From Desulfotignum sp032250905 (GTDB lineage Bacteria; Desulfobacterota; Desulfobacteria; Desulfobacterales; Desulfobacteraceae): a stretch of DNA of 64,000 nt. Below are positions 12,156-21,039 of this stretch, piece after piece (positions within the stretch are counted from its first letter, which is position 1; each line of letters begins with the position of its first letter). The translations under genes were made by a program, and so were the position numbers. The notes below the pieces were generated by a model that did no database searches, was not told where the DNA came from, and saw only the letters and a list, made by a program, of their open reading frames with translations. The DNA lies in the NCBI GenBank assembly GCA_032250905.1, contig JAVVEQ010000010.1:15633-79632 (forward strand). The letters are read 5' to 3'.

Positions 12156-14282
12156 ATGCGATTGCGACTGATCATATTGATTCTGGCAATATTTGCTTTT
12201 TTATCCGTGTCCACGGGAGGATGGCTGTATTATTATTCTTTTAAGAAGGCCGCTTTTCAAACAGGCGAAACCCAGGCCACCGCTGAACTGAAACTGCTGA
12301 CCGACCAGCTGGCTACCTATCTGTCTGAACACGACAAATCTGTCCGTGCTCTGTCCCGGATCAAGGAGCTGGAAACTGTTCTTGTAAGCACAAATCTGGA
12401 AACCATTTACAAGGCCAACCAGATTCTGGATATGTTTGCCCGTTCTCTGGAAGTGGATGTCAGCTATTTGATGGATGTTGACGGCATCACCATCTGTTCC
12501 AGCAATCGGAATCAATTCGACAGTTTTGTAGGCCATGATTTTTCCTTCAGACCGTATTTCAAATCCGCCGTCCAGGGAATGCCTGCCAGCTATCTCGCAC
12601 TTGGCATCACCTCCCTGAAACGGGGGGTTTATTACAGTCATCCGGTGTATCATCCGGAGATAAAAAAAATCATCGGTGTGGCTGTAATTAAATCATCCAT
12701 TGAATATCTGGAAACCACGTTATTTTCCAATCCGCAACATCTGCTGTTCTTTGTCAGCCCGGACGGCATTGTTTTTATCAGCAACCAACCCCGGTATCGA
12801 TTCAACCTGCTGTGGGCTCTGGATAATAAAGCAGAAGACCAGATCGTCGACTCCCGGCAATTCGGCAACGGACCCTGGGAGTGGTCTGGATTCAGCCGGA
12901 CAGATCCCCGGGACCGGGTCCTGGATAGAAACCACCAGGAATTTCTGTATACGTCCCTTCCGGTGCCGGATTATCCCAACTGGCAAGTCGTGTCCCTGAA
13001 AAACAGGAAATTGCTTGAAAAGCAACTGTCCGCTCCGTTTATCAAAGGGATCGGGCCCGGCGTAATTTTTATTTCCTGTCTGGCCGGTATCCTGGTTTTT
13101 TCTCTTTATCAGCAGGGTGCCAAGGAGATCAATCAACGAAAGGCGGCTGAAGAAAAACTGCGGATCAGCGAGGAACGATATCGACATATTTATCATAAAA
13201 CGCCCATCATGCTGCATTCCATAGATATCAGCGGAAAAATTATCCGGGTTTCCGATCACTGGGTGGATGTCATGGGATATGATCGAAGCGAGGTGATCGG
13301 CCGGCATTTGACGGATTTTTTCACTCCTGAATCCAGAAAACTGGCATTGTCAGAAATTTTTCCCCGGTTTTTCACAACAGGGTTCTGCAAAGATGTCCCC
13401 TATACTTATGTAAAGAAAAATGGATCGCCTCTGGATATTCTGCTTTCCTGTTACGGAGTAAGAGACAAGGCGGGCCAGGTGGTCCGGTCACTGGCGGTGA
13501 GTGTGGATGTTACAGAAAAGAATCGAACCCAGAAAGATCTGGAAATCGCCAAGGAAAAACTGGCCCGGTACTCTCATGATCTGGAACAGCAGGTCAGCCA
13601 GAGAACGGCTCAACTGGAAAAAGCCCAGACCAACCTGAAAAATTTATCTAAAAATATCATCGCTTCCCAGGAACGGGAGAAAGAACAGGTGGCCAGGGAA
13701 CTCCATGATCATCTCGGCCAGGTGCTGACCGCCTTGCGTATCGATGTGCTGTGGTTGAAAAAACACTTTGCGGCCTCACCGGTTCTGGCGGTAACCCGGG
13801 CAGAGAAGATGAGTCTCCTTATAGACAAAACCATTCAGGATGTCAGGGATATGGCGTATCGGCTTCGTCCCCGGGTGCTGGATGATCTGGGCTTGTCCGA
13901 TGCCCTGGAATCCCTGGTCTCCGATTTTGAGAAGCGATCCAATGTATCCTGTGTGTTTCGGCGGGATATCATACCAACGATTGATAAAACACTGGCCACG
14001 GCCCTTTATCGAATCGGCCAGGAAGCGGTGACCAATGCCATTCGCCATGCCCGGGCCACCACCATTATCGTCGAGTTGAGATCCGATGATCAGGGCCTGA
14101 TTCTCTCTGTGGAAGACAACGGCATCGGTTTCGACCCAGATCGGGGAACCCGGCAGACTGGATTCGGCCTGGAAGGCATGATGGAACGGGCCGATCTGGC
14201 CGGGGGGTCACTGAATATCACATCACAAAAAGGCAGGGGTACCCGTGTCACTTGCAAAGTAACCGTGGGGGGGTGGTCATGA
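12156..14282 (+). CDS. NarL-partner sensor histidine kinase with extracytoplasmic sensor and PAS domain
   Basis: A 708-residue membrane sensor kinase. A transmembrane helix at about residues 5-27 and a second at about 300-325 flank a periplasmic domain that looks like a Cache fold. Then come a PAS domain (about 340-455), a coiled coil, and a HisKA_3 dimerisation domain with the phospho-accepting His517 in 'ARELHDHLGQ'. A HATPase_c domain follows with N box 'EAVTNAIRHA', 'DNGIGFD' and 'GFGLEGM'. It overlaps the response regulator gene by four bases. The ligand cannot be read from the sequence. Confidence 0.93.
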   Translation: MRLRLIILILAIFAFLSVSTGGWLYYYSFKKAAFQTGETQATAELKLLTDQLATYLSEHDKSVRALSRIKELETVLVSTNLETIYKANQILDMFARSLEVDVSYLMDVDGITICSSNRNQFDSFVGHDFSFRPYFKSAVQGMPASYLALGITSLKRGVYYSHPVYHPEIKKIIGVAVIKSSIEYLETTLFSNPQHLLFFVSPDGIVFISNQPRYRFNLLWALDNKAEDQIVDSRQFGNGPWEWSGFSRTDPRDRVLDRNHQEFLYTSLPVPDYPNWQVVSLKNRKLLEKQLSAPFIKGIGPGVIFISCLAGILVFSLYQQGAKEINQRKAAEEKLRISEERYRHIYHKTPIMLHSIDISGKIIRVSDHWVDVMGYDRSEVIGRHLTDFFTPESRKLALSEIFPRFFTTGFCKDVPYTYVKKNGSPLDILLSCYGVRDKAGQVVRSLAVSVDVTEKNRTQKDLEIAKEKLARYSHDLEQQVSQRTAQLEKAQTNLKNLSKNIIASQEREKEQVARELHDHLGQVLTALRIDVLWLKKHFAASPVLAVTRAEKMSLLIDKTIQDVRDMAYRLRPRVLDDLGLSDALESLVSDFEKRSNVSCVFRRDIIPTIDKTLATALYRIGQEAVTNAIRHARATTIIVELRSDDQGLILSVEDNGIGFDPDRGTRQTGFGLEGMMERADLAGGSLNITSQKGRGTRVTCKVTVGGWS

Positions 14283-14917
14283 TCACTGTTCTGCTGGCAG
14301 ACGATCACAGCATTGTCCGGGACGGGCTGAGGCGGGTTCTGGAAGAAAGCTCCGACATCAAGGTCATTGCCGAAGCGTCTGATGGCGAAACCGCATTTGA
14401 CCTTGCCATGAAAAAACAGCCGGACGTGGCAGTCATCGACATTTCCATGCCCGGCATGGACGGACTGGAAGTGGTGGCACGAATGAACACATATTGCCCC
14501 AAAATTCCGGTGCTTATCCTGACGATGCATGAGGAGGAACAATATGTGATCCGGGCCATGGAAGCCGGTGCCATGGGGTATGTCACCAAACAGTCCGCCC
14601 CGGAACAGCTGGTGGCGGCGGTAAAAAAAATTCATTCCGGGGGGAGATATCTGACGGAAAAAGCCAGTGAGGCCCTGGCTCTTCGTTACATTCGAGGCAA
14701 CAAAAACAGACACGCCATTGAATCGCTTTCCATGCGCGAATTGCAGGTATTGCGCAAACTGGCCTGTGGCAGCACAAATCGGGAAATTGCCATCACTTAC
14801 AATATCAGTGTGAAAACAGTGGATACCTATCGGGCCAGACTCTTGAAAAAACTGAACCTGCGAAATAATGCGGAGTTATCCAGATATGCGATCCAGAACC
14901 GCCTGGTGGAATTTTAA
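14279..14917 (+). CDS. NarL/LuxR-family response regulator
   Basis: A 212-residue regulator with a receiver domain (acidic pair Asp8-Asp9, phospho-acceptor Asp54 in 'VIDISMPGMDG', conserved Lys in 'VTKQSAP') and a C-terminal LuxR-type HTH ('LSMRELQVLRKLACGSTN'). I start it at the ATG at 14279, which overlaps the kinase stop (ATGA) after a G-rich ribosome binding site, rather than nine codons upstream. It is the cognate partner of the preceding kinase. Targets are unknown; the nearby TAXI transporter is one possibility. Confidence 0.94.
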   Translation: MITVLLADDHSIVRDGLRRVLEESSDIKVIAEASDGETAFDLAMKKQPDVAVIDISMPGMDGLEVVARMNTYCPKIPVLILTMHEEEQYVIRAMEAGAMGYVTKQSAPEQLVAAVKKIHSGGRYLTEKASEALALRYIRGNKNRHAIESLSMRELQVLRKLACGSTNREIAITYNISVKTVDTYRARLLKKLNLRNNAELSRYAIQNRLVEF

Positions 14918-15450
14918 TCCATCAGATTCAGCCTGGAAAAATTGGAGAAAATTTTATTCAACGTTGATTTGCACTGCACCATTTCCTCATTGGAAATACC
15001 CTGTTCCGCTTCCATAAGCATCTCCATGACCATAGCCATCAAATCATCCCGAAATGATTTGGCTTTGTGCGTCAGATAAACCAGCTTGCTGCGTTTGTCG
15101 GAGCGATCCGGGACACGCAGCACGATATTCTTTTTTTCCAGAACATTGAGCAGCCGGGTGATGGCGGCCTTGTCCTTGACCGAGACAATAGAAAGCTCCT
15201 GCTGGGTCTGTCCATCTTTTCGGTATAAATGAACCAGAATACTCCATTGTTCATAACTGACATCAAATCCGGCATCTGCGAATTTTTTGGTCAGCCGCTT
15301 GATGATAGCCCGGGAGGTTCGGCCCACCAGATAGGCGATGGAGGTATCAATGACGCGGTCAAATATTTCCAGTCCAAGGGGATCAGGTGGGGCAGCCGTG
15401 AATTCAGGTGCTAATTGAGTGTCTTTCATGTCTATTTTTTCCATTGCCAT
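14914..15450 (-). CDS. MarR-family transcriptional regulator
   Basis: 178 residues with the winged-helix MarR pattern: 'YEQWSILVHLYRKDGQTQQELS', a recognition helix around 'DKAAITRLLNVLEKKNIVLR', and the wing 'DRSDKRSKLVYLT'. It ends convergently against the response regulator. It is on the same strand as the TRAP transporter, but the transporter lies downstream of the MarR promoter's back side and has its own terminator, so MarR has a separate transcript. An inverted repeat over its likely -35 suggests autoregulation. Confidence 0.9.
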   Translation of the reverse strand: MAMEKIDMKDTQLAPEFTAAPPDPLGLEIFDRVIDTSIAYLVGRTSRAIIKRLTKKFADAGFDVSYEQWSILVHLYRKDGQTQQELSIVSVKDKAAITRLLNVLEKKNIVLRVPDRSDKRSKLVYLTHKAKSFRDDLMAMVMEMLMEAEQGISNEEMVQCKSTLNKIFSNFSRLNLMD

Positions 15451-15509
15451 GGTAATTATCAGCTATTTTAATAGGTTTCGAGTTACTATGACGGAAAAAG
15501 GTTGATTCT

Positions 15510-15525
15510 GCAACCAAATAGTTGC
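15510..15525. promoter_or_regulatory. Inverted repeat over the marR promoter (candidate MarR operator)
   Basis: GCAAC (15510-15514), six bases, GTTGC (15521-15525). On the minus strand a TTGCAG box inside the repeat lies 17 bases from CATAGT, a plausible sigma70 promoter for the MarR gene. A repressor here would block the -35 box. Confidence 0.35.
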
Positions 15526-15551
15526 CCCTTTGACAATTTTATCGCTGTCAA

Positions 15552-15595
15552 AAACAAAAAAACCGTTTCCCTCTGAATTTACCAGAAGAAAACGG
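15552..15595 (-). terminator. Terminator of the TAXI TRAP transporter genes
   Basis: Read leftward, CCGTTTTC (15588-15595) pairs with the GGAAACGG at 15563-15570 and is followed by a run of seven T residues. It lies just after the stop of the TRAP permease. Confidence 0.7.
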
Positions 15596-15622
15596 CTTGG
15601 TGTGAGTCAAGAACCGGCAGGA

Positions 15623-17356
15623 TCAGGCGGCTGATTTTCTGGAAAAAAGCTTCTTCAATGACGAAATCCAGATGCCGCTGAGAAACCAGGAATAGGCCCA
15701 GGTACCAAAAATAATGGCCACAAAGGCCTTGACAATGTCCATGGGGCTGCCGTCCAGGGAAAAGCCGGGCACATATCCGAAAAGAAGGGGGCCCAGATAA
15801 AGGAATTTGGCAAACTTGAATGAGGTAAACGCGGTTCTCCACATATTGGCCTTGGCAATGGTGGCACCGGCAAATGCGGCAATGCATACCGGCGGGGTAA
15901 TATTGGAATCCTGGGACAGCCAGTAAACGATCATATGGGCGGCCAGCTCGTTCACACCTAAGTGTGTCAAGGCCGGAACGGCAACCACAGCGGTCACCAG
16001 ATATGCAGCGGTCACGGGAACCCCCATACCCAGTACCAGAGACGCCAGAGCAACCAGCACAATGGTGAGCAGCAGAGATCCCCCGGCCAGTTCGATCATG
16101 ATATCAGCAAAAGTCAGGATCAGACCGGAAAAGGTCAAGACCCCGATGATGATACCGATGACACCGACCGTAGCGCCGATCTTCAAACTGTTTTCCGTGC
16201 CTTCCCGGGCCGCCTGGACAAACCGCTTCGGTCCGATGCGGGTGTCCTTTCTCACCCAGGAGATCACGATACAGGAAACCAGACCCAGAATCGCGGAATA
16301 GGCCGGAGAAAATCCGTACAGCATGAACACCGTAATAATAATCAGCGGCATAATATAAAACCATTGCTTCTTGAAAATTTCCATGGCGCTGAATTTAGAT
16401 CTTTCTCCCACCACATTTTCCTTTTTGGCCTCATAATGGACCATGACAAACACGGAAAAGAAATACATCAATGCCGGAAATATGGCCACCAGCATGATAT
16501 GGGAATAGGGGAGCCCGGTCAGCTCGGCCATGATAAATCCGCCGGCCCCCATAATGGGCGGCATGAACATGCCGCCGATGGAAGCGGCCGGTTCGATAGC
16601 ACCGGCCACATGGGGCTTGAAACCGGCTTTTTTCATCATGGGGATGGTGAACATTCCCGTGGACACGGTATTGGCAATGGCGCTGCCGGAAATGGACCCG
16701 AACAGGCCCGAAGCGATGACCGACACCTTGCCGGGTCCACCGATGCGGTGGCCCACGGCTGCCAGGGGCCAGTCAATAAAGAACTTCTGAGCACCGGATT
16801 TTTCCAGAAACGCCCCGAAAAGCACAAACAGAATCACATAGGTGGCCAGCACACTGGCCATGATACCGAACACCCCGTCGCTTTTGTAAAAAATGCTCAC
16901 GCACAGTTCCGTGAACGGAGCCCCGGCATGGGAAATAAGGTCCGGGGCCATATATCCGTAAACCCCGTAGCCCAGAAACACGATTCCCATGATGACAAAC
17001 ACATTGCCCACCACCCGCCGGGCCAGTTCGATGCCGATAAGCACGCCAACAATGGCAAAAGCAGCATCTACAGGGGTTTCTGCGCCGGTTCGATAGTTGA
17101 TGACTTCAAACATAATCATCCAGTACCCGACGCTGGCGATGGAAAGGGCAATCAACACATAATCGATGACCCGGCCGATGGTGGTTTTACCTTTATATAG
17201 CAGGAAGACAAGCATATAGGTGATGATGACATACACGCCCCGGTGATACTGGGTGGCCATCGGCTGCACCACAGCGGCCCAGGCATAGAAAAGAACCAGG
17301 GTCACCGAGCAGATATCGAAAACAATTTGCTCGAAACGATTCAGGTTACTGTACAC
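15623..17356 (-). CDS. TAXI-type TRAP transporter permease (fused 4TM/12TM)
   Basis: A 577-residue integral membrane protein that fuses the small (DctQ-like) and large (DctM-like) TRAP subunits, as is usual for TAXI systems. The first ~130 residues are a four-helix unit. The rest has repeated hydrophobic helices with glycine-rich reentrant segments such as 'GGPGKVSVIASGLFGSISG' and 'GAGGFIMAELTG'. It probably imports an organic acid or amino acid with sodium. It starts with GTG after an AGGAAGG site and follows the binding-protein gene by about 120 bases. Confidence 0.95.
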   Translation of the reverse strand: MYSNLNRFEQIVFDICSVTLVLFYAWAAVVQPMATQYHRGVYVIITYMLVFLLYKGKTTIGRVIDYVLIALSIASVGYWMIMFEVINYRTGAETPVDAAFAIVGVLIGIELARRVVGNVFVIMGIVFLGYGVYGYMAPDLISHAGAPFTELCVSIFYKSDGVFGIMASVLATYVILFVLFGAFLEKSGAQKFFIDWPLAAVGHRIGGPGKVSVIASGLFGSISGSAIANTVSTGMFTIPMMKKAGFKPHVAGAIEPAASIGGMFMPPIMGAGGFIMAELTGLPYSHIMLVAIFPALMYFFSVFVMVHYEAKKENVVGERSKFSAMEIFKKQWFYIMPLIIITVFMLYGFSPAYSAILGLVSCIVISWVRKDTRIGPKRFVQAAREGTENSLKIGATVGVIGIIIGVLTFSGLILTFADIMIELAGGSLLLTIVLVALASLVLGMGVPVTAAYLVTAVVAVPALTHLGVNELAAHMIVYWLSQDSNITPPVCIAAFAGATIAKANMWRTAFTSFKFAKFLYLGPLLFGYVPGFSLDGSPMDIVKAFVAIIFGTWAYSWFLSGIWISSLKKLFSRKSAA

Positions 17357-17479
17357 GATATGCCTTCCTGTTGTTTAAAAGGTTGTCTTCAGAATCGGCT
17401 TAATGGCGATGGGCCGGGGCACAGGGCATTTCTCTCCCTGGACCCCGGATGTCAAACACCTGATCACACGGGTCTGATG

Positions 17480-18442
17480 CTATAATACGCCTTTTTCTTT
17501 CCAGAACTTTTCAGCGCCCGGATGAAACGGAGTAACCACGCCGGTGGGACCGGATTGAATGGACATGCTCTTAAAGGTCTTTTTCTGGGATACCATGTGG
17601 GCCAGGCCTTCGTCCGTATAGATCAGGGACAGCATCTGATACACAGCGTCTTCAGATACGTCTTTGTTGGCCACCCAGAGGGCGGCATCCTGGAATGATT
17701 TCACCTCGTAGTCAACCCCTTTATAGGTATTGGCCGGAATGGTCACCTTGGCAAAATAGGGATATTCCTTATAAAAACCGGAGGCTTCTGCATCCTTGTC
17801 CAGATCGACCATTGCAATGTCATTGGTCTGTGCCGCCATCATGACAGCTCCGGTGGGATATCCCACAAACAGCCAGAAAGCGTCCAGCTGATTGTTCCCG
17901 AATGCCTGGGCTGCATCATTGTAACCCATGGCATTTCTTTCGATCTTGTCCCAGATGCCCATGTGAGTGAAAAAAAGCTCGCAGTTGGCAAATGCACCGG
18001 AGCCGGCATTGCCCACCCCCACTTTTTTGCCTTCCAGGTCTTTGACGCTCTTGATGCCGGAACCGGCTTTAACCACCAGCTGGGCAGGGGCACCATACAG
18101 AAATGCCACCGCCATCACGTTTTCATATTTGGTAGTATCGTTTTTCATCTTGCCGTTCCGGCCCTGATACACATGACCGGAATAGACTACGCTCATCTGC
18201 TGACGGCCGGCATCGGTTTTTCTTAAGTTTTCAACCGAACCCGCGGAAGACTGGGCCTGAACCCGGATATCGGGCAGTTCTTTAATGGGATCATACACCT
18301 GGATGGCGTTGGCCACCACCTGAAAGGTCCCGCCGGCAGGACCGCCCCCGAACACGATTCTTTCCTTGGCCAGCGCCGCCTGGGAACAGACCATGGATAC
18401 CACAGCGATCAAACCGATAATCAATAGATGTCTTGCTTTCAT
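17480..18442 (-). CDS. TAXI-family TRAP transporter solute-binding protein
   Basis: The periplasmic receptor of the TRAP system. I start it at the ATG ending at 18442, seven bases after AGGAGG, which gives 320 residues with a clean signal peptide of about 23 residues ('LLIIGLIAVVSMVCSQAALA'). The mature protein opens with 'VFGGGPAGGTF', the TAXI hallmark, and has 'VGVGNAGSGAF' near residue 145. It is the first gene of the transporter pair. Known TAXI substrates include glutamate, but the ligand here is not readable. Confidence 0.94.
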   Translation of the reverse strand: MKARHLLIIGLIAVVSMVCSQAALAKERIVFGGGPAGGTFQVVANAIQVYDPIKELPDIRVQAQSSAGSVENLRKTDAGRQQMSVVYSGHVYQGRNGKMKNDTTKYENVMAVAFLYGAPAQLVVKAGSGIKSVKDLEGKKVGVGNAGSGAFANCELFFTHMGIWDKIERNAMGYNDAAQAFGNNQLDAFWLFVGYPTGAVMMAAQTNDIAMVDLDKDAEASGFYKEYPYFAKVTIPANTYKGVDYEVKSFQDAALWVANKDVSEDAVYQMLSLIYTDEGLAHMVSQKKTFKSMSIQSGPTGVVTPFHPGAEKFWKEKGVL

Positions 18443-18623
18443 ACAATCCTCCTTGAATGATATGGGGTTAAAACGAAAAAGCAGTTTTTCCATGCATATT
18501 ACCCTACCAACACAAAAGTAAAGGATCAATTGGAAGATTTCTGATTCTGCTGTAGTAATTTTTCTTACAAACTTGAAAAAAAGGGACCTCGACAGATGAA
18601 AAAAGGCTGCGGTTTCCGGAAAC

Positions 18624-19283
18624 TCATGACGGGTTTCCTGATATCACCTGATCGATGTCGGTAAAAAGATGGGAAAACCGCTTCCCGTTCCGGGAATGGG
18701 TTTTATAATACCGCAAACAGGTTTGAACTGTTGTCAGTGACTGGTGGTGGGAATGCAGGCCGGGCATTTCCATGGCCAGACGGGGATGTCTGCCCAGACG
18801 TCCCCCCAAAAGGATACGAAACCCGGACTGAACCGGCTCAAGCGTCCGACTCGGGCAGACCTGGATACATTTGCCACATCGCTGGCATCGATCCATATCA
18901 ATGATTGGGGTTTTGTCTCGATCCGGTGTGTCTGTCAACCGGATGGCCTGATCCGGGCATGACTGAACACATACGTTACAGCCGTTACAGGCATTATCCC
19001 CCACCCCCGGGACCACCGCACCGATGATGCCGATATCTGCGATCTGGGGACGGGAACAGGCATTGGGGCAATCACTCAAAGTAATGCGAAATACCTGGTG
19101 GGGCTTGATATTCTCTCCCAGAGATGTTTTGAGAAATCCTTTAATATCCGCCTGCTCCAGCAGAAAAGTCAACTCCCGGGCAAGCACTTCCGTGGAACAG
19201 GCGACATGAGGGCACCCTTTGCTGCCGGAACAGACGGACACCTCATACCCGGTGACCGGCTTTAATATGCCGGCTCCTGTCAT
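18624..19283 (-). CDS. Compact siroheme/4Fe-4S reductase-like protein with ferredoxin domain
   Basis: 219 residues carrying the complete siroheme-cluster signature of sulfite and nitrite reductases: C-x5-C in 'CSGSKGC' and C-x3-C in 'CPNAC'. A two-cluster ferredoxin segment follows ('CNGCNVCVQSCP', then 'CQRCGKCIQVCP'). Length and motif order resemble the small assimilatory-type sulfite reductases of sulfate reducers, but the usual N-terminal half of large siroheme reductases is absent. It overlaps the preceding Fe-S gene by four bases and is last in a three-gene operon. The substrate is uncertain. Confidence 0.8.
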   Translation of the reverse strand: MTGAGILKPVTGYEVSVCSGSKGCPHVACSTEVLARELTFLLEQADIKGFLKTSLGENIKPHQVFRITLSDCPNACSRPQIADIGIIGAVVPGVGDNACNGCNVCVQSCPDQAIRLTDTPDRDKTPIIDMDRCQRCGKCIQVCPSRTLEPVQSGFRILLGGRLGRHPRLAMEMPGLHSHHQSLTTVQTCLRYYKTHSRNGKRFSHLFTDIDQVISGNPS

Positions 19284-20026
19284 GAAAGAACCTCTCCCCG
19301 GGCGCTGATGGTCACCTGTGAAAATGGAATATCCATGCCGCTGTTTTCCAGGGCTTTCTTGATGATATGAGGAAGTCCGGCGCAGCAGGGAACTTCCATG
19401 ATCACCGCTGTAATGCTTTTAATACCGGATTTTTTGAACACGTCGGTCAATTTGTCCACATAGCCCTGGGCGTCATCAAATTTGGGACAACCGATCATAA
19501 CGGCCCTGCCTGCCAGAAAATCCCTGTGAAACGAGGGGTATGCCACCGGTACACAATCGGCTGCGATAACCAGGTCTGCATTCTTCAAAAACGGTGCCCC
19601 GGCCGGTACCAGACGGATCTGGACGGGCCAGTGTCCCAGTGCGGAGGGTCCACCGGAACCGGTTACCCTGGGCCGGCTGGCACAGTCACATGACGTCCCG
19701 GGAAAGGTTTTCAGGGCAGCAGACGGGCAACCTCCGGAAAAGACCGATTTTCCCTGGTCTGTCGATTTTTCAACTTCTGCCTGTTGTTTGAGCAGTTCAT
19801 GGACCGCTGCTTCATCAAACTCATCTGCTTCCCTTTCCACGATACGCAGGGCACCCTGGGGACAGTCACCCAGACAGGCCCCTAAGCCGTCACAATATTT
19901 GTCTGAAATGACTCGGGCCTTGCCATTTACGATCTGAATGGCGCCTTCTGCACAGGAAGGTACACAATTGCCGCAACCATCGCATTTTTCATCATCAATT
20001 TCAATTATTTTTCTGAGCACTTTCAT
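19280..20026 (-). CDS. Two-4Fe-4S ferredoxin-domain protein with cysteine-containing C-terminal domain
   Basis: 248 residues. The N-terminal ferredoxin region has a full motif 'CDGCGNCVPSC' and a second 'CDGLGACLGDCP'. A C-terminal domain of about 150 residues has scattered cysteines ('CDCAS', 'AADCVPVA', 'IGCPKFDD', 'VPCCAGLP'). It resembles cytosolic iron-sulfur proteins annotated in anaerobes without a defined reaction. It sits between the HD-domain gene (46 bases upstream) and the siroheme protein (ATGA overlap), so it is a likely electron donor to that protein. Confidence 0.8.
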   Translation of the reverse strand: MKVLRKIIEIDDEKCDGCGNCVPSCAEGAIQIVNGKARVISDKYCDGLGACLGDCPQGALRIVEREADEFDEAAVHELLKQQAEVEKSTDQGKSVFSGGCPSAALKTFPGTSCDCASRPRVTGSGGPSALGHWPVQIRLVPAGAPFLKNADLVIAADCVPVAYPSFHRDFLAGRAVMIGCPKFDDAQGYVDKLTDVFKKSGIKSITAVIMEVPCCAGLPHIIKKALENSGMDIPFSQVTISARGEVLS

Positions 20027-20072
20027 GATCTGATTCCTTTTTTTATACTATCGTTTAACATGGTATGTTTTG

Positions 20073-20807
20073 TCATCCGTGCTGGATCAACGTCTGTCTG
20101 GCCAGTTCTTTGCCGGCATCCGTCAGATAGCTGTTATCGATCTTTAGGGCCAGGGTGTCTGCATCGATCTGTTTTTTCCCCTGGCAGTCTTGCATGTTGG
20201 CCAGCATATCCGCATCATAGACCACTTTGAAGTCACAGGTTTCCGGATCTTTGGGTTGATGATGGTGTGAAATGATGTCACACACCTCATTTATCAGCGC
20301 TTCTTTGGCCCCCAGATCCTCCAGGATCTTTCTGGCCACCGGCGGACCCTCGACGTGCTGATATTTTGCCTCTGCAGACCCATATTTTTCTTCTGCATTT
20401 TTGATTCCGATATCATGAAGATACGCCGCACAAAGAACCACAGCCATATTGGCTTTTTCTTTTTTTCCGATCTTTTCCGCATACCGGGCAACCCTTCCGG
20501 CATGGCCGATGCGTTTGAAATCCTTACCAAAATACTGTTTCATCTTCACCGCCACCCGATCCTTTAACAGATCTTCCTGCTGGGCCACAAACTCTTCCGG
20601 CAAGGTGCCCAGACATTGTTCAGCAAACTTGCAGTAGGCGGCACAGCCGAAATCCATTTTCGGATTCACAATCTTCTTTTTGCAGTGGCCGCATCTCCGG
20701 GTGGCATCATCCTTGAAAAATTCCATTACATGACCGCATTCTGGACAGTGGGTTTCAAAAATTGCATTCTGGTCCCAATACTGGGTATCTTGTCCCGGAC
20801 ACTTCAT
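20073..20807 (-). CDS. HD-domain protein with N-terminal zinc-ribbon
   Basis: 244 residues. The first ~60 hold zinc-ribbon-like CxxC pairs ('CPECGH', 'CGHCKK') and further cysteines ('CAAYCKFAEQC'). An HD phosphohydrolase domain follows: 'HAGRVARYAEKI', 'AAYLHDIGIKN', 'ISHHHQPKD' and 'VYDADML'. It is the first gene of the operon with the ferredoxin and siroheme proteins and is divergent from the Crp/Fnr regulator, with a palindromic site between them. The substrate, perhaps a nucleotide, is unknown. Confidence 0.85.
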   Translation of the reverse strand: MKCPGQDTQYWDQNAIFETHCPECGHVMEFFKDDATRRCGHCKKKIVNPKMDFGCAAYCKFAEQCLGTLPEEFVAQQEDLLKDRVAVKMKQYFGKDFKRIGHAGRVARYAEKIGKKEKANMAVVLCAAYLHDIGIKNAEEKYGSAEAKYQHVEGPPVARKILEDLGAKEALINEVCDIISHHHQPKDPETCDFKVVYDADMLANMQDCQGKKQIDADTLALKIDNSYLTDAGKELARQTLIQHG

Positions 20808-20907
20808 AGTCCACCTTCCGTCAAAAAATTGATTCCTTCATCCAATCGTCAAATTGGCAATCTGCTTTACATCCTGGTGCAAAGTTACTATAAATCTAAA
20901 TGAAAAA

Positions 20908-20925
20908 CCTTGACCTGGATCAAGG
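20908..20925. promoter_or_regulatory. Crp/Fnr-type operator between divergent genes
   Basis: CCTTGACCTGGATCAAGG is a palindrome with perfect 6-base arms. Its core TTGAC-N4-ATCAA differs from the FNR consensus TTGAT-N4-ATCAA at one base. It lies about 100 bases before the HD-domain start and about 75-115 before the Crp/Fnr regulator start, so that regulator probably controls both directions. Confidence 0.65.
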
Positions 20926-21039
20926 GGGTCGTTTTTTTTGACAATTTTAAAAAAAATATCCCCGGTTGTCGATCACTGACCTACTGACAGGAGCAGAATA
21001 CCTATCAATATTTTAAAAACCATTCCTCTTTTCTCAGGA

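Noticed and set aside
15962..17200. A 412-codon plus-strand frame opposite the TRAP permease
   Set aside because: It is rich in His, Gln and Asn, the typical shadow of a hydrophobic membrane protein on the opposite strand; the permease on the minus strand is unambiguous.
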